The notes under the pieces are model-generated. The model worked only from the letters and a program-made list of their open reading frames with translations, searched no databases and was not told the origin of the DNA. Both the position numbers and the translations under genes were made by a program. Shown here piece after piece: positions 33,288 to 44,360 of a stretch of DNA of 64,000 nt. This stretch comes from Grammothele lineata (lineage: Eukaryota > Basidiomycota > Agaricomycetes > Polyporales > Polyporaceae): the NCBI GenBank assembly GCA_002150815.3, contig NDFF03000109.1:186001-250000 (forward strand), in the 5' to 3' direction. Within the stretch, counting starts at the first letter, position 1. The number at the start of each line of letters is the position of its first letter.

Positions 33288-34624
33288 TCAGCATTCCGCC
33301 GGACGAATGACTGAATCGATGACGTACTGCAGCAGCTCATTCACATAGTCGCGCAATAACGCAACGGATTCTCCATCCATGGACGAACTGGCCACCATTT
33401 GGGGCAAACTCACTGCAAAGACACTACCATTAGCATATCCATTGAGGTATTCAGTCAAGTTCAAATGACATACCGAGCATCCGCAAGAAGTGCTCCGCGC
33501 CATAGATGGCGCTCATCTCCTTCTCCTGCCCAACTTGTACCGTTGGGCCCGTCACATATTTCTTGCGAATCTCCGCGTACTGTGGCCGCTCGAACCGGTA
33601 CAACAGGTTCGCTCCCAGAGCACGATCAAAGTATGTTTGCAGCCCTGCAACTATCGTTGGCAGAAGCACTTTTGGGTCCTTGAGCCTGAACATGAGTGGT
33701 ATGCAGTAAGCACGGTGTGCTTGAAGAATCCCATATATACGTACTGTAACGAACTAGCTTGTGACAAGACATAATTCTTGAACTCGTCAAGGAGCTCCAC
33801 TACGTTGGGTTTCCGTGGTAGACCAACAAGCTGCACGTGTATCAAGGAGGTCGATCTCGGGGCCGAAGAAAGTGGAAGTACTGTACATACCTGGCTGTTC
33901 TTGGTGACCGCTTCCCAATCATCAACGAGGAGCACCTTCAGGGGTTCTGGGACCGTCAACTTCATCTCCGGTTTCCTCGTACTCTCATCCTGAATCGCCA
34001 TAACATAACGAAGCAGCAATGAGCCACTTGACATACCCTGCGGGCACTCCAAATGAGATTGGCGGACGCACCTCTTCTCTTCCTCTCTTAGTTCCTCTCG
34101 TCCCGTCCTTGCGTCCTCCAGGTCCTCCACGCGCACTCGCGGACGTGCTGTCTTTTGCTGCGGCTGCCTTGGCCGCCTTAGATGAGGAAGCATGTGCGGC
34201 CTGAGCGGCCTGCGACTGGCTTTGCAGCGCCTTCTGGAGTGCGATGTTGGTCTCATTGAACTTGAGCAAACGCGACGCGTCTACCCACTCATCCCAACTG
34301 TGTGTGCGGTAGAGCGAAGGTATTGGTGAATATACATGTTGAAGGGAGGGGGGGACGAAAGCGATACAAGACGAACGTTTCCGTGATGAGGGCCACCAGT
34401 TATGTGAAAAGGGCAGTAGTCAGCACGCGCAACTCAGACGAATGGTCCAGGTTGGCTCACGTCTGTTTCCATCCCTTGTAATGCACATAATAGTGGGGAC
34501 CAATGATGCCGCTCTGGGTCGTTGTCTCGTCCCAATTATCCGCCTTGAGCACCTTCGCTTCATAGATGAGGGGTCCGTGGTAACACAAGACGCGCTCGTT
34601 GACTATGAATGTCTGGGCCGACAT
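33288..34624 (-). CDS. eaf3: Chromatin modification protein Eaf3 (MRG15 family)
   Basis: Six exons (34624-34461, 34297-34072, 33989-33891, 33830-33745, 33685-33474, 33412-33288) give 303 residues. The N-terminal chromo-barrel domain is visible ([38 protein letters not shown], residues 8-75). A basic Ala/Lys/Arg linker ([19 protein letters not shown]) follows, then the MRG domain ([59 protein letters not shown]). Eaf3 reads H3K36 methylation for the NuA4 acetyltransferase and Rpd3S deacetylase complexes. It lies head-to-tail with sus1 about 345 bp upstream. The intron between exons 2 and 3 is 82 nt; the others are shorter or similar. Confidence 0.95.
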
Positions 34625-34969
34625 GGTCGCCTGCGGTGTCGTAAACGGATCGTGGAATAGCTATGTGGCGTAATCACACCGAGGATGAGTGGAAGTTGCG
34701 TCGCGTGCAAGTGGTCGCGAGTCGCGAGTCGCAGTGGTCAAGAGGAACCGGTCGGCGCCATTCCCAGAACGGCAAATACCCAAGTTCCAATTCGCACCAG
34801 CGACTCTAATCATGAAGTCGCGAGAGACAACAGGACACTGTGCTGGGGCACATCAATGCAATGCAGAATGCTATTAGTACATGAGGGGAGTTGTATTTTA
34901 CAAAGCTATGGTATATCTATGTCATCCAAATGCCAAAACAAATCGTTCTTCCCGAATCTCTGGCCAAGA
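34625..34969. other. Intergenic between sus1 and eaf3
   Basis: 345 bp holding the sus1 3' end and eaf3 promoter. It contains short direct GTCGCGAGT-like repeats near 34719-34732. No gene is seen. Confidence 0.45.
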
Positions 34970-35441
34970 TTAAGTGAAATCGATCTGCCTCTCAAGTAGC
35001 TTCCGGATCGCGTTCAGGATCTCCTGTCGGACCGGGACCGGTACATCTCCTTTTTTCCGAGGTTAGCGAGACACATTGTGCAGAGGGCTGTGTCCGGAAT
35101 GCTCACCAACAGCCTGAGGCAGAAGCTGGGCCATAAGTCCCTCAACGGTCGTACTTCCAGCACGCGCGCTCTCTAGAACGTGCTATGAGGTAGCCGACAA
35201 GTGCTCGCTGGAAAGCACTCGCCTTTGCTCCTGTCCTTGTACTTGTCGATCCACCCGCTTTCGTTTAGCTCGCGCGCCAGTCGCGCCGAGATCCTGGTGA
35301 CGTACCGTGTTAGCCCGACGCGTTCAGAGGAATCACCGGAAGAGGTCATACTGACCGGTCCCAGTCGCCATTCTCAAGCATGCGCCGTTTGAGAGGGGAA
35401 TAAAGAGATGTACCTTTGCCGTCGCCGATGGCGGAAGGCAT
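34970..35441 (-). CDS. sus1: Transcription and mRNA export factor Sus1/ENY2
   Basis: Four exons (35441-35356, 35293-35223, 35172-35107, 35049-34970) give 100 residues, the normal family size. Diagnostic segments: LKRRMLENGDWDRISARLARELNESGWIDKYKD, STTVEGLMAQLLPQA, VPVPVRQEILNAIRKLLE. Sus1 sits in the SAGA deubiquitinase module and in TREX-2, coupling transcription to export. Intron 2 (35222-35173) begins with GC rather than GT on the minus strand (AAAG followed by GCGAGT): no GT donor nearby keeps the frame. The in-frame ORF extends upstream to an ATG at 35654, but 35441 gives the conserved length. Confidence 0.93.
35173..35222 (-). other. Candidate GC-AG intron in sus1
   Basis: On the minus strand the exon ends AAAG and the intron starts GCGAGT and ends TTCTAG, 50 nt long. 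Splicing here yields DRSKESARAGSTTVEGL, which fits Sus1. The alternative GT four bases further on shifts the frame. Confidence 0.75.
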
Positions 35442-35776
35442 AGCGTCCAAGCGTCCCAAGAAGAGCCCCGAGGCTCCAAGTCCGGCAGGTAGCGCGCTTA
35501 GTATGCGCGCCCGGGTGGCCCGGGGTCCAACATCCAAGACGTCCAAGACTTGCGGCGCTTCTCGAGTCTCTCGGGCCACCGTTGCGTTAAGCTTGCTTTC
35601 AGCTGCCAGCTTATCAAAACCTTCGTGATCGCAGTTGAATCTCACCGCAGCCATACATCATGTTAGCAACCGTAGCACCTTCACGGTTGTCTCGCCACGC
35701 TCTTCTCACACCGACCACCACCACCTTCCGACGGGAAATTTGGCTGCTGGTGGCAGTATAGTAGCTAGCCTCCGAC
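35442..35776. other. Divergent interval between sus1 and an F-box gene
   Basis: 335 bp between the two start codons. The minus strand is open in frame with sus1 back to an ATG at 35652-35654, so part of it may be translated as an N-terminal extension. No TATA box was recognised. Confidence 0.4.
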
Positions 35777-37486
35777 ATGTCCGACCATTGTCCGTCGCCG
35801 ATGTCATTGGAAACTGCACTCGTCACGGTGAGTGTGGTTCATTGAGAAGATGGAGGGTCTGGTATAGTTAACAGCTGGCGGCAGGATACTCACAATCTTG
35901 CCAACGTCAACGGCCTCCCTCCGGAGGTTCTTTCTACTGTCTTCCTTGCAGTCCAGGAGGTCGTCAAATGGCGCTATAACCCATTCCCCAAGATCAAAGA
36001 TTGGATCCACATCACTTGGGTGTGTTACCATTGGCGGCAGGTCGCAATTTCTACGCCTCTTCTCTGGACATCCCTTCGCACCCGAGGCGGACGCTGCGGC
36101 CCCTGGTTCACTACCTTCATCGAACGCGCCCAGGGAGCATTGCTCGATATGGACCTCTCTTCTGGGACGAAGACGTACCGCAATCACTCCGGACCCACCG
36201 TACTGGATGCGGCACTTCCCCATGCATCATCCTTCCGCCTATTCCATGTGTACGTGGACGAGCTCAGCAGTCCTGACAGTGGTAAAATCGACATGGCTTG
36301 GATGCGGTTGTCTGAAGCCGTTCTTCAGATGCGCGCTCTCGAGGATCTGTCCCTTCGTTGCGACGCTTCGGGATTGAGAAGCTTCCTTTCGTCCCCAATT
36401 GCATGTCTAGCACGCGAGCATGTCCCTCAATTGCGGTGTCTCCACCTCCATGAAGCCTACTTCCCCCCGACATCCTCTCTTTATGGGGAGTCGTTGCGCG
36501 AACTTTCCTTGTCAAGGACAAAAATTCAAGGATTCGCGAACTCCCTTTTCAAAATTCTACACCGGTGCCCCAATCTACAAGCACTTCACATCTCCAATCT
36601 CCACTGGCAGATGCATCCTCCCTTCACCACCGACGCCGCCATTAATCGCCTCTTCCCCGTGCAGCTGCAGAAGCTTCGTACATTGTATATATGCGATAGC
36701 TTCACTCGTGCCGCCTTCCTTTGCGAACGTATCATTGTCTCTCCACTCTGCTCTGTCGAAGTTCGCTACCTGGAAGGCCCCAATGACGGTTCCGACGGTG
36801 ACCTCATCTCTCCGCTTGCTCTGCGACAAGCCGTATTCAAGCCGCATCTACGCATACATACATGCATCCATCTCATCATCGATGATTGCCAGGATGACCC
36901 GTACCCTCGCCTTCGTGCCGGAACGGTCGTTCCTATCGATAATTACGAAGTCAACACCGCACCAGGTAGTCTCGAAATTCGTCTGCAAGATCCAAATATA
37001 CGCGAGGAACCGGGCATCACCCCTCTAGGTTGGGATGCAGTACTAGAGTCGTTCGTGACCCGTGTCGACGATCGGTTGGATTCGTCGGTAACCTGTGTCC
37101 GGCTCACGTACGATCTACTCCCCAAGGTCACGCCGGAGATGTGGCGCACCTGCATGGCGCGTTTCCCCCGCTTGGTAGAGATCTCAGCAGCGCCTTTGGT
37201 CATAGGTGACACGACAGAAAGGCGTATATTCTCGAATCTATTCGCGGCGCTGCACCCGAAGGTTGGACAGGATGTGCCCGGCCCGTCATTGGAGAAAGTC
37301 ACCGTGGGACGATTGATGATGGATGAAGGAATGGTAGATATGCTCGACCGTATGCTTGAAGCGCGCTCTGGCGCAGGGGCTCCTTTACGAGAGTTCGCAG
37401 GCACGGATGTCAAATATGCTGAGGGGCTGGATGTGGGCGAAGTGGAGGCGCGTCTGCGGAAACACACGGCCTTGAAGATTGAGTAA
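35777..37486 (+). CDS. F-box domain protein (copy 1)
   Basis: Two exons (35777-35827, 35885-37486) give 550 residues. The F-box is at residues 18-75: NGLPPEVLSTVFLAVQ, then HITWVCYHWRQVAISTPLLWTSL. The remainder is an irregular Leu-rich repeat-like array without clear consensus, ending in an amphipathic DVGEVEARLRKHT segment. Such proteins are substrate receptors of SCF ubiquitin ligases; the substrate is unknown. It is a paralogue of the two F-box genes at 50-54 kb: all share W-C-WRQVAIST/LG.P.LWT, an FIERA/FLERA segment and the same C-terminal helix. The donor/acceptor (57-nt intron) keeps the F-box in frame; the short first exon is less certain. Confidence 0.85.
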
Positions 37487-37883
37487 GTACTTGATCGTAC
37501 CTCCTTTTCTATCATGGGACTGAACCATAGTTCGCTGTCAGAGTTCATGCAAACTGCATTTGCTGCAGACCTCGCCGCCTTGCTAATGTGGGGTACGTCT
37601 AGCCGGACATGCTATATGCCTGGGTGGTGTTGATTGATTGCTATCCAGATCGTCTTGAATGAGTCAATAGCTGCTCCGTTTCTTGGCCGCATCTCAGCAG
37701 AGCCGGAGGGACATTGTCATGCCGATACGTATGGACGCCACACTTGGAGGGTCTCGACATCTCGTAACCTCGAGGCCCTGTTACGTATTGATATAAATGT
37801 ACGGAGAGCAGAGGGTGATGATACATACAATATCCGAATGTACACGTTTCCTGGACGGATTCGCAGACAGGAGCATAACAGAG
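37487..37883. other. Convergent gap between F-box copy 1 and CDK8
   Basis: About 400 bp containing the two 3' ends. No gene, repeat or RNA was recognised. Confidence 0.5.
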
Positions 37884-39463
37884 TCATCCTAACCTCGCCT
37901 TCTTCCTCACGTGTGTCCCGCCCCCACCGCTAACACTAGCAAAACTGGCTGCGCTGCCAGCCTTTCCAGAATGATTCGAGTGCGAATGGGACAGCTGCTG
38001 CGAGAGGTGCGCTTGCGCGGTGGCCTGAACCTGTGAGACCTGCGCCTGGAGCTGCGATCCAGCTGCTGGCAAGGGCATCATAGACGGCGCGTCGTCGTGT
38101 GTAATCCGGCGGTGTGGCGGGATCTGGTGGGAAGGGATGTGCTCGAACGCGCTGCCCTGAGTGTCAGAGATGTCGTTGAAGGAATAGGAAGCCGAACGTA
38201 CTTGCGCGTCGGCCGTGGCTCCTCCAAGAACCATTTGTGTTGAAGGGCCTGAGCTGCCGTGAGACGTTTGTCGGGGTCGTACGCGAAGAGCTGGCTGAGG
38301 AGATCGGCTCCCGGGGATCGTACGCGCGACTGGCACCACTCGGGAAGACGGTTACCGTAGCTGAATATGTGCTGTGAACCAACAGTGGACGGAATGCAGG
38401 GGCGAAGGGACTGACTGGTCTAGTCGCCGCATGCTAGGGTACTCAGGGAGATCTTTGATTTTTGGCCACTCGCGTTCTGGACGTAGGGAATATATCCATG
38501 AGTCACACTATGGAAACAAATGCCATTAATAGTTCACCTGTGGGTGTACCAAGGATTTCGAAGATTTTGAGGAGTTGGTCCTTCTGGAAGGGGACATTCT
38601 TCTTCGAGTCAAGCTTTGCTTCCTCTCCTTTGAAGATTGGCCTTAGATTTGCGAGCTCCGCCATGACACAGCCCACGGCCCATATGTCTACCGCTTTGTT
38701 GTAATGCCTCGCTCCGAGCAAGAGCTCTGGGGCACGGTACCAAATGGTAACAACGACCTTGTCGCCGGCAAACAGAGGTTGCAGCGGCTGGTGGGTGAGG
38801 CGGGCAAGACCAAGATCGCCTATCTTTACGATGCCGGAGGACGTGATGAGGATGTTTGCGGGTTTGAGGTCGCGATGGATGATGTGGGCGTCATGGAGGT
38901 AGAGTAAGCCATTGAGAAGTTGATACGTCAACGACTTGAGGACTGGTGCGGGTATGGTGGACAAACGGAGCGTCTGGGTGTAATGGTGTATGACTTGCTG
39001 CGTCTATGTTAACAATCCGGAACAGCAGCAGCGAGCGGGTGGCGTACCAAAAAGTCATGTTCTGCATATTCGAAGACCATGTATATCGACTTGTCCTCGA
39101 GAATAACCTCTTTGAGGCAGACGATATTCTCATGTGAGATTTCCCTGTTCAGCTGGAACAGGTGAGAGGGTTGCAGGGGCGAAGGGGAGAAGTACTTACG
39201 GCTATTTCACGGATTGCGCTCTGGCTGATGCCGGTGTAAGTGACGACGTCGCCCTCTTTGTCGGGCTTGAACTTCTTGATGGCATGTATCCTCCCATCGA
39301 CGTCTTTGCTCTGAGCCTTGTAGACACGGCCGTAGGTTCCGGAAGAGATGAAACCGAGAATGGAGTACTTGTCAGTGACACGTTTGCGGGCGGCATCGCG
39401 TTTCGCTCGGTACACGCGCATGGGATCTGTAACGAGGAGATTGCTGGATCGCTCGTCAAGCAT
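37884..39463 (-). CDS. ssn3: Cyclin-dependent kinase 8 (Mediator kinase module, Ssn3/Srb10)
   Basis: Six exons (39463-39200, 39152-39048, 38997-38538, 38476-38416, 38360-38202, 38151-37884) give 438 residues. CDK8 hallmarks are the [11 protein letters not shown] loop, the C-helix [55 protein letters not shown], the DLG instead of DFG ([10 protein letters not shown]), [30 protein letters not shown] and [31 protein letters not shown] near the C-terminus. It partners with cyclin C, Med12 and Med13 to phosphorylate RNA polymerase II regulators in the nucleus. The tail is Gln/Ser/His-rich and ends RKKARLG. The last intron was placed to give NAFEHIP rather than the longer nearby frame. Confidence 0.95.
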
Positions 39464-39865
39464 GATGTCCGAGGCCCAAGAGTGCAACGAGTAGATTCGT
39501 TGGTGCCAGTATCGGGAGGGTATGAGGGAACGGCGCAGGCGATTGCAAACGGGTTCTTAGAAGGGTAGTCTGACAAAAACACTAGAAGATATTCAGACAA
39601 CACTGAGCTAGTCGAGAAGAACTTATTGAGATAGCATCTGGAGTGGGGACGTAGAGAGTCGACGAGGACGCGGTGGCTGAGCCGGAGGGCCCGAGCCGCC
39701 AGGGCCGCGCCGCGCAGTCGCCTTCGCGTCCAACGCGTCCAGTGGCAGAGCAGCGCTCTCGACGTTCTCCTCGACGTTCTCCCCGACCGCCACACCGTTT
39801 ACGCTTGTGTCCAATCAGTCCATCCTTCTTATATACCCCCACTCGACTTGGTATTCTCCGTAAAG
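39464..39865. promoter_or_regulatory. Divergent promoter of ssn3 and chs5
   Basis: About 400 bp separates the CDK8 start (minus) and the Chs5 start (plus). A short TTATATA-type stretch lies at 39829-39835, about 30 bp upstream of the chs5 ATG, probably too close for a TATA box. Tandem CGACGTTCTCC units occur at 39758-39782. Confidence 0.4.
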
Positions 39866-41545
39866 ATGGCGTTAACTGTCTCCCAAGACAGCTTCATGTT
39901 CACAGTCGGCAAGCTCGGTAAGTCCATGTCTTCGCTCTAGCTCACGCTACGTTATGCTGACCATGGGTGGTGGCCATTGCATCAGATGCCGGAATGGCGG
40001 TATGCACGCTCTAATCGTGGCTCAAACCCTTCTCGTCTAACTGTGCGGGTAGATTCTTCTCGGAGAACGCGCCCATCTCATCGAGTTCCCCTCTCTTCTC
40101 CTGCCCCCTGGCGTCACTACCGGATCTATTGTCAATATCTCGGTTCAGAGGAATACTACGGAGGAGAAAAAGCGGGAGAATGATTTTTGGAATCTACAAG
40201 AGGACATACTCGACGCATTCGGCACGGAGACTCCTCAGAATCCCAAGCTCGAGGTACGCCTAATATTTCCTCTCCCTTCTTCTGCCCTCCCGCTCAGGCA
40301 GTTTACAGCTCCGTAATGTGACACAAACGTCCGTCACTCTCGAATGGCCCCGCCTCGAGCTCGCGACGGCAAAGCTCCGCTCCCTCGACCTCTACCGCGA
40401 CCGCCAGCGTGTCGCAGCCATCCCATCCCCAACGACCAATACCTCCACCAAGGTTTCCGGCCTCCAGCTCGACACCGAGTACACCTTCCAGCTTGTCCTT
40501 CGCACCACCGCCGGGGTGTATCCGTCCAATCTCCTCCGCGTCCGCACGCACACCATGACAGACACGTCAGGCATTTCCGTCTGCTTCGGCACGGTCGAGG
40601 ATGAGGTGATGCTCGAGAACGCGAAGATGGCCCTGGGGGAGATGGGCGCGCGGTGGAGCGACAAGATCCAGATCGACACCACCCATTTCGTCTGCACAAC
40701 GCCCGCGGCGACGCCGAGTGGGGCGAACGCGACCAACAACATCGTCACTGGGCCGGGGGTCGAGTACCAGAAGGCCTTGCAGCTTAGTATTCCCGTTGTG
40801 CAGCCGCAGTGGATCCTCGCGTGCCATACCGAAAAGAAGTGAGTCTTGCCATCCTTCTCCCTTGCACATTTTGCCTAACAGTGGCCATAGAATGATGCCC
40901 ATCCGTCCCTTCTACCTCGGCGAGAATCCCTCTTCGCCCTCGCACTTCCGTCCGCAGTCCATGTCTCAAGCCACGCTGCCCTCCCCCTCGCAGCGCACCT
41001 CAACCTCCTCCCCGACGCACCAAAAGGCCGCGAACCGCCAGTCCATGCCGCCCCAGCGCGTCACTCCCTCCGGCACCCCGCCCGCGACGTCGCCCACGGG
41101 CGCGCGCGGGGGCACTCCTTCTCGCATCCCCGAAGAACCCGAACACCTCTCCGGCGGCGAAGGTGAAGGCAAGGACGACGACGACGACCGCCCGGGGCGC
41201 ACGCGCAAAGGCACGATGAGCAAGAACTTCCGCTTCCCGCCGTCCAGCCCCACGCAGCCCCCGCCGCCCGTCCCACCTATGCCCCCTGCGATCTCCGTCA
41301 CGCCTGCAGAGGAGGCGCAACCGGCGTCAGCGACGGCGGAGGCCCCGCCCACTCCTCCCAAGGCGCAGGCTCAAACGGAGGGTGCGTCTGATGAGGCAGA
41401 GGCCGAGATGACTACCGTGGGCGTCGTCGCGCCATCCAGCGTGGAGGTCCCGCCGCCGCCACCTGTTGACAAGGAGCGCCCGCTAGGGAGTGCGAATGAC
41501 CTTGATGATGATGTGGGCGAGACGGAGGAAATCTCTTTGAACTAG
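39866..41545 (+). CDS. chs5: Exomer complex subunit Chs5 (FN3-BRCT)
   Basis: Five exons (39866-39917, 39986-39999, 40053-40253, 40309-40838, 40891-41545) give 483 residues. The N-terminal homodimerisation region reads [34 protein letters not shown]..GSIV, followed by an FN3 domain (LRNVTQTSVTLEWPRLELATAKLRSLDLYR, residues 90-180) and a BRCT domain (SGISVCFGTVEDEVMLENAK..MGARW, then IPVVQPQWILACHTEKK), then a disordered Pro/Ser/Thr/Glu tail with PPPPVPP runs. Chs5 scaffolds the trans-Golgi exomer coat that exports chitin synthase and other cargoes; its ChAP partners are not in this window. Exon 2 is only 14 nt. Confidence 0.95.
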
Positions 41546-41942
41546 GATTGTTGGTACGCTGACGTCGCAGTAACTTATGTCCCGTACTTCTTTGGATCGC
41601 TGCGTTGGAATGATATATCTTGTCGCTTCTGCGCTCTTCCCTTCCGCGTCACAAGGCTTCTTTGGCTGACCAAAGTATGACTGAAGTTTTGTCGATGCAA
41701 GTGAGAGCATCGCACCACGTATTTGAGAAATGCCAGGCGCAACGTCATTTGTCGATAGAGATACATCGTAGCATTAGCACAACATCTAGAGTACAGTACA
41801 AGACAGATACAGATGGCGATACACGGACACTCTGGTGCTACAACGTTGCGTACAAGATACATGCTTTGCGTACAAGATACATTGTTTTGATGCGTTCAGC
41901 GTCCTTAGCTCACGGAGTCCGTTTTGCGAGTCTTGAGCAACT
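41546..41942. other. Convergent gap between chs5 and the Rua1-like gene
   Basis: About 400 bp holding both 3' flanks. A tandem near-repeat of ACAAGATACAT occurs at 41851-41861 and 41872-41882. No gene is seen. Confidence 0.45.
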
Positions 41943-44057
41943 TTAGTCGTCCTCTGCCGTGGAAACTTCCCCCATCTTCCCGCTCGCTGCGCAAACAGCA
42001 GCATAAACTTCGTCTTCCACAAACACGTCGCCTTCCCCAGGGATCCTCGATCCTTGGTGGCACGCCGCCGCATGCTTCCACCTATCTCAGCCGCCTCCTT
42101 GTAAGCCTCCATCTCGACAAACAACAGCGGAGAAGGGAAAACGCACCAGAATATCTCCCGTACCTTCGACGGCACGTCCTTCACACCCTCCACAGGGACC
42201 CACTTCTTGCACCGGTGGCACTTGCCCTCCATGATCTCCGTCTTCTCGTGCTTGCCTGCGTTCACGCGCGCAGAGGTTCGGAACTCAAGGGGCGGCGAAA
42301 ACGGCAGGCCGATCATAGCAGAAATACCTGCAACATGTCAGACGCGCAGCGGAGGGAGGGGCAAGCGGAGAGGTACCATGCGCGTATTGCATATGGTAGC
42401 TGGAACTCAGGTAAGCATGGGGTCGTTAGTCAGTGATGTGACACTCTGTAGGATTCAATGAATGAGGCGCCAAAAGGCTGATGAGAGGATCGGACGTACC
42501 ACTTGAACGCGGAGAATTTCATCGAGAGCCACACTTTCCTCCCTTCCCCTCCTCGCGCTGCCGGTTCGTGGCAGATTGGACACAGACCCACCTGAAACGG
42601 ACCTCAGTACACCAACAGGACGACAAAGGAGCCGGACGACTCACCTTAGAGGTACCTTTCCCCTTCACAAACCGTGGCGTATAAAGATCGAACGCCTCCC
42701 GAGGAGGATTCGGGGTCGCGTCCGGCACCTTGGGCACCTTCAGGCCGTGTGTGCTGTTGACGGCGATTATAACGTCAGCGGGGTCCGTATCGCTCGAGCG
42801 AGAGCATTACACAGCGGGCTCCTTGTCGACTACAGAGCTGACCGGGAAGCGCCTGTAAAAGAGGGCAAAGTCCGGGTTGTTGGGTACACGAAGAGGGAAG
42901 GTACGAGTCGGGTATGCCTGACTGGTACCGTTGTCAGGCTCGGAGGGGTCCTCCAAGGGCTCTCGTAGTATAATAGAAGACGTAGAGGGGATGGTCTTGG
43001 AGGCCTCCGTACGCAGGCGCTTTCTCGCACCAACAGGGCGCTCTGGAGGCGAACGTGTCCGTTTACCAGTCTTGACAGGTAGGCCAGGGGATGGCTCTCG
43101 GTTCTCGTCATTAGCTAAGTCTAATAGGGATGCAGATGCTTCTCTCGTCCGTGTTGACCTAAGACGCGGCTTGCCAAGCTGAGTCAATAATTCGGACGTC
43201 AATGAGGGATTTTGCGAACGGGCGTCATGAAGGGGCAATGGCCGATAACGAGTGGGAGGTGAACCGGGGGAAGGTTCGGGAGATTTGGACGGATATTGGA
43301 GACTGAGACGGGCAGGCGAGATCATCGAGAAGGCATTGCTTGGCGAGCTGCCAGAAGACGTTTGCGACGACGAAGGAGGCAGCATAGAAAACATTGGACA
43401 AGGCGAGGACTGGAGCGAAGACAGAGCAGAGAGGTTTGTCGGGGAAGAGGCCCTCAGTGGGGGGCTGTCGAGAACTTCGCGAGACTTCTTGTAATCGAGG
43501 AATGACTGTATTTTGCCTTGCCGGACAGGGCTATTATCCGAGCCAAGCTCATCTTCGTCTTCGACCACATCGCCGGCTGGAGACGAGGAGCGGGCGAGGG
43601 GAGACACTGGACGATCTTCAGGGTACCAGTACCCTACTGGAGAAGAGCTAACCATGGCTTCGAAGGACGAGATCGGAGAAGATTGAATGGCCTGGCTATA
43701 TGCGGCTGCTGTGTAGGTGTCGAGGATGTCATGGTAGGACGACGTTGGAGATAGGCGCGAAGACTGCCTATATGCGGCTGCCGTGAGGCGGCTGTCGGAG
43801 GAGAGCGGAGAGTACGCGGAGGAGGTGGGAGCAAAAGTGAATGGGGAGAACGTCCTTGGTGCAGCAGAGAGATCGGACGGACTATAAGAATAGGCGAAGG
43901 AGTCGAAGGACGAAGAGTTCCGGGAACTTGACTCGCGAGAAGAGCGAGCGGATATAGATGGAGAGAAGAGGAAAATGTCCCCTTGGCCGGATGAGCGATA
44001 GCAATTTTGCTGGGGAGGATCGGCAGAGAGGACCGACGAAGGAAAGCGGGAGGCCAT
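41943..44057 (-). CDS. Rua1-like C-terminal zinc-finger transcription regulator
   Basis: Six exons (44057-42811, 42753-42645, 42591-42500, 42405-42377, 42327-42147, 42081-41943) give 598 residues. Residues 1-400 are Ser/Pro-rich and disordered, with an acidic patch (VEDEDELGSD) and a basic KRTRSPPERPVGARKRLR patch that may be an NLS. The C-terminal 150 residues carry the fungal Rua1 type zinc-finger region: LYTPRFVKGKGTSKVGLCPIC, KVWLSMKFSAFK, YHMQYAHG, GLPFSPP, EGKCHRCKKWVPVEGV and WWKHAAACHQG, with two Cys2-His2-like sets (C-x2-C with H-x4-H, twice). Rua1 in Ustilago is a DNA-binding activator; a nuclear regulatory role here is inferred from the domain only. It is divergent from the p24 gene. 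Confidence 0.9.
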
Positions 44058-44360
44058 GGTGCACTTGGAAGCTGCACGTGCGCAAAGTAAGGATCGTACG
44101 GGGAGAAAGTGTTGGCAGTGGTGTTTGCTACGAGAAGACCCAGGAAAGAAATGTCGGCGACCTGGCTTGAGCGCGACTGACCGGGCGGGGACCAGCTGGG
44201 CTTGGATCATCCACTCAAGGACGGACTTGACGGAGAGACGCGTTGTTTGCGCGTTGTTTGGCTGCATCTCCGATCAAAGTCTAAAGCGCAGGTCGCTTAT
44301 GTAACCGAGCCTCATAATCCTTTGCTGGTGGCAGCAACGCCGACACGCTCTCTGCTGGCC
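44058..44360. promoter_or_regulatory. Divergent promoter of the Rua1-like and p24 genes
   Basis: About 300 bp between the two start codons. No TATA box was recognised on either strand. In-frame codons upstream of the Rua1-like start (to 44267) are open, so a longer N-terminus is possible. Confidence 0.4.

Noticed and set aside
35442..35654. Treating the upstream in-frame ATG as the sus1 start
   Set aside because: It would add 71 residues absent from the very constant Sus1/ENY2 size. It is kept only as a finding, not as the annotated start.
39464..39487. Longer N-terminus for CDK8 beginning upstream of 39463
   Set aside because: The upstream codon is TTG, not ATG, and the conserved kinase region starts well after the ATG at 39463.
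41786..44267. Two separate genes for the Ser-rich frame and the zinc-finger frame
   Set aside because: Four short phase-consistent introns join them into one protein with the layout of Rua1-like regulators.
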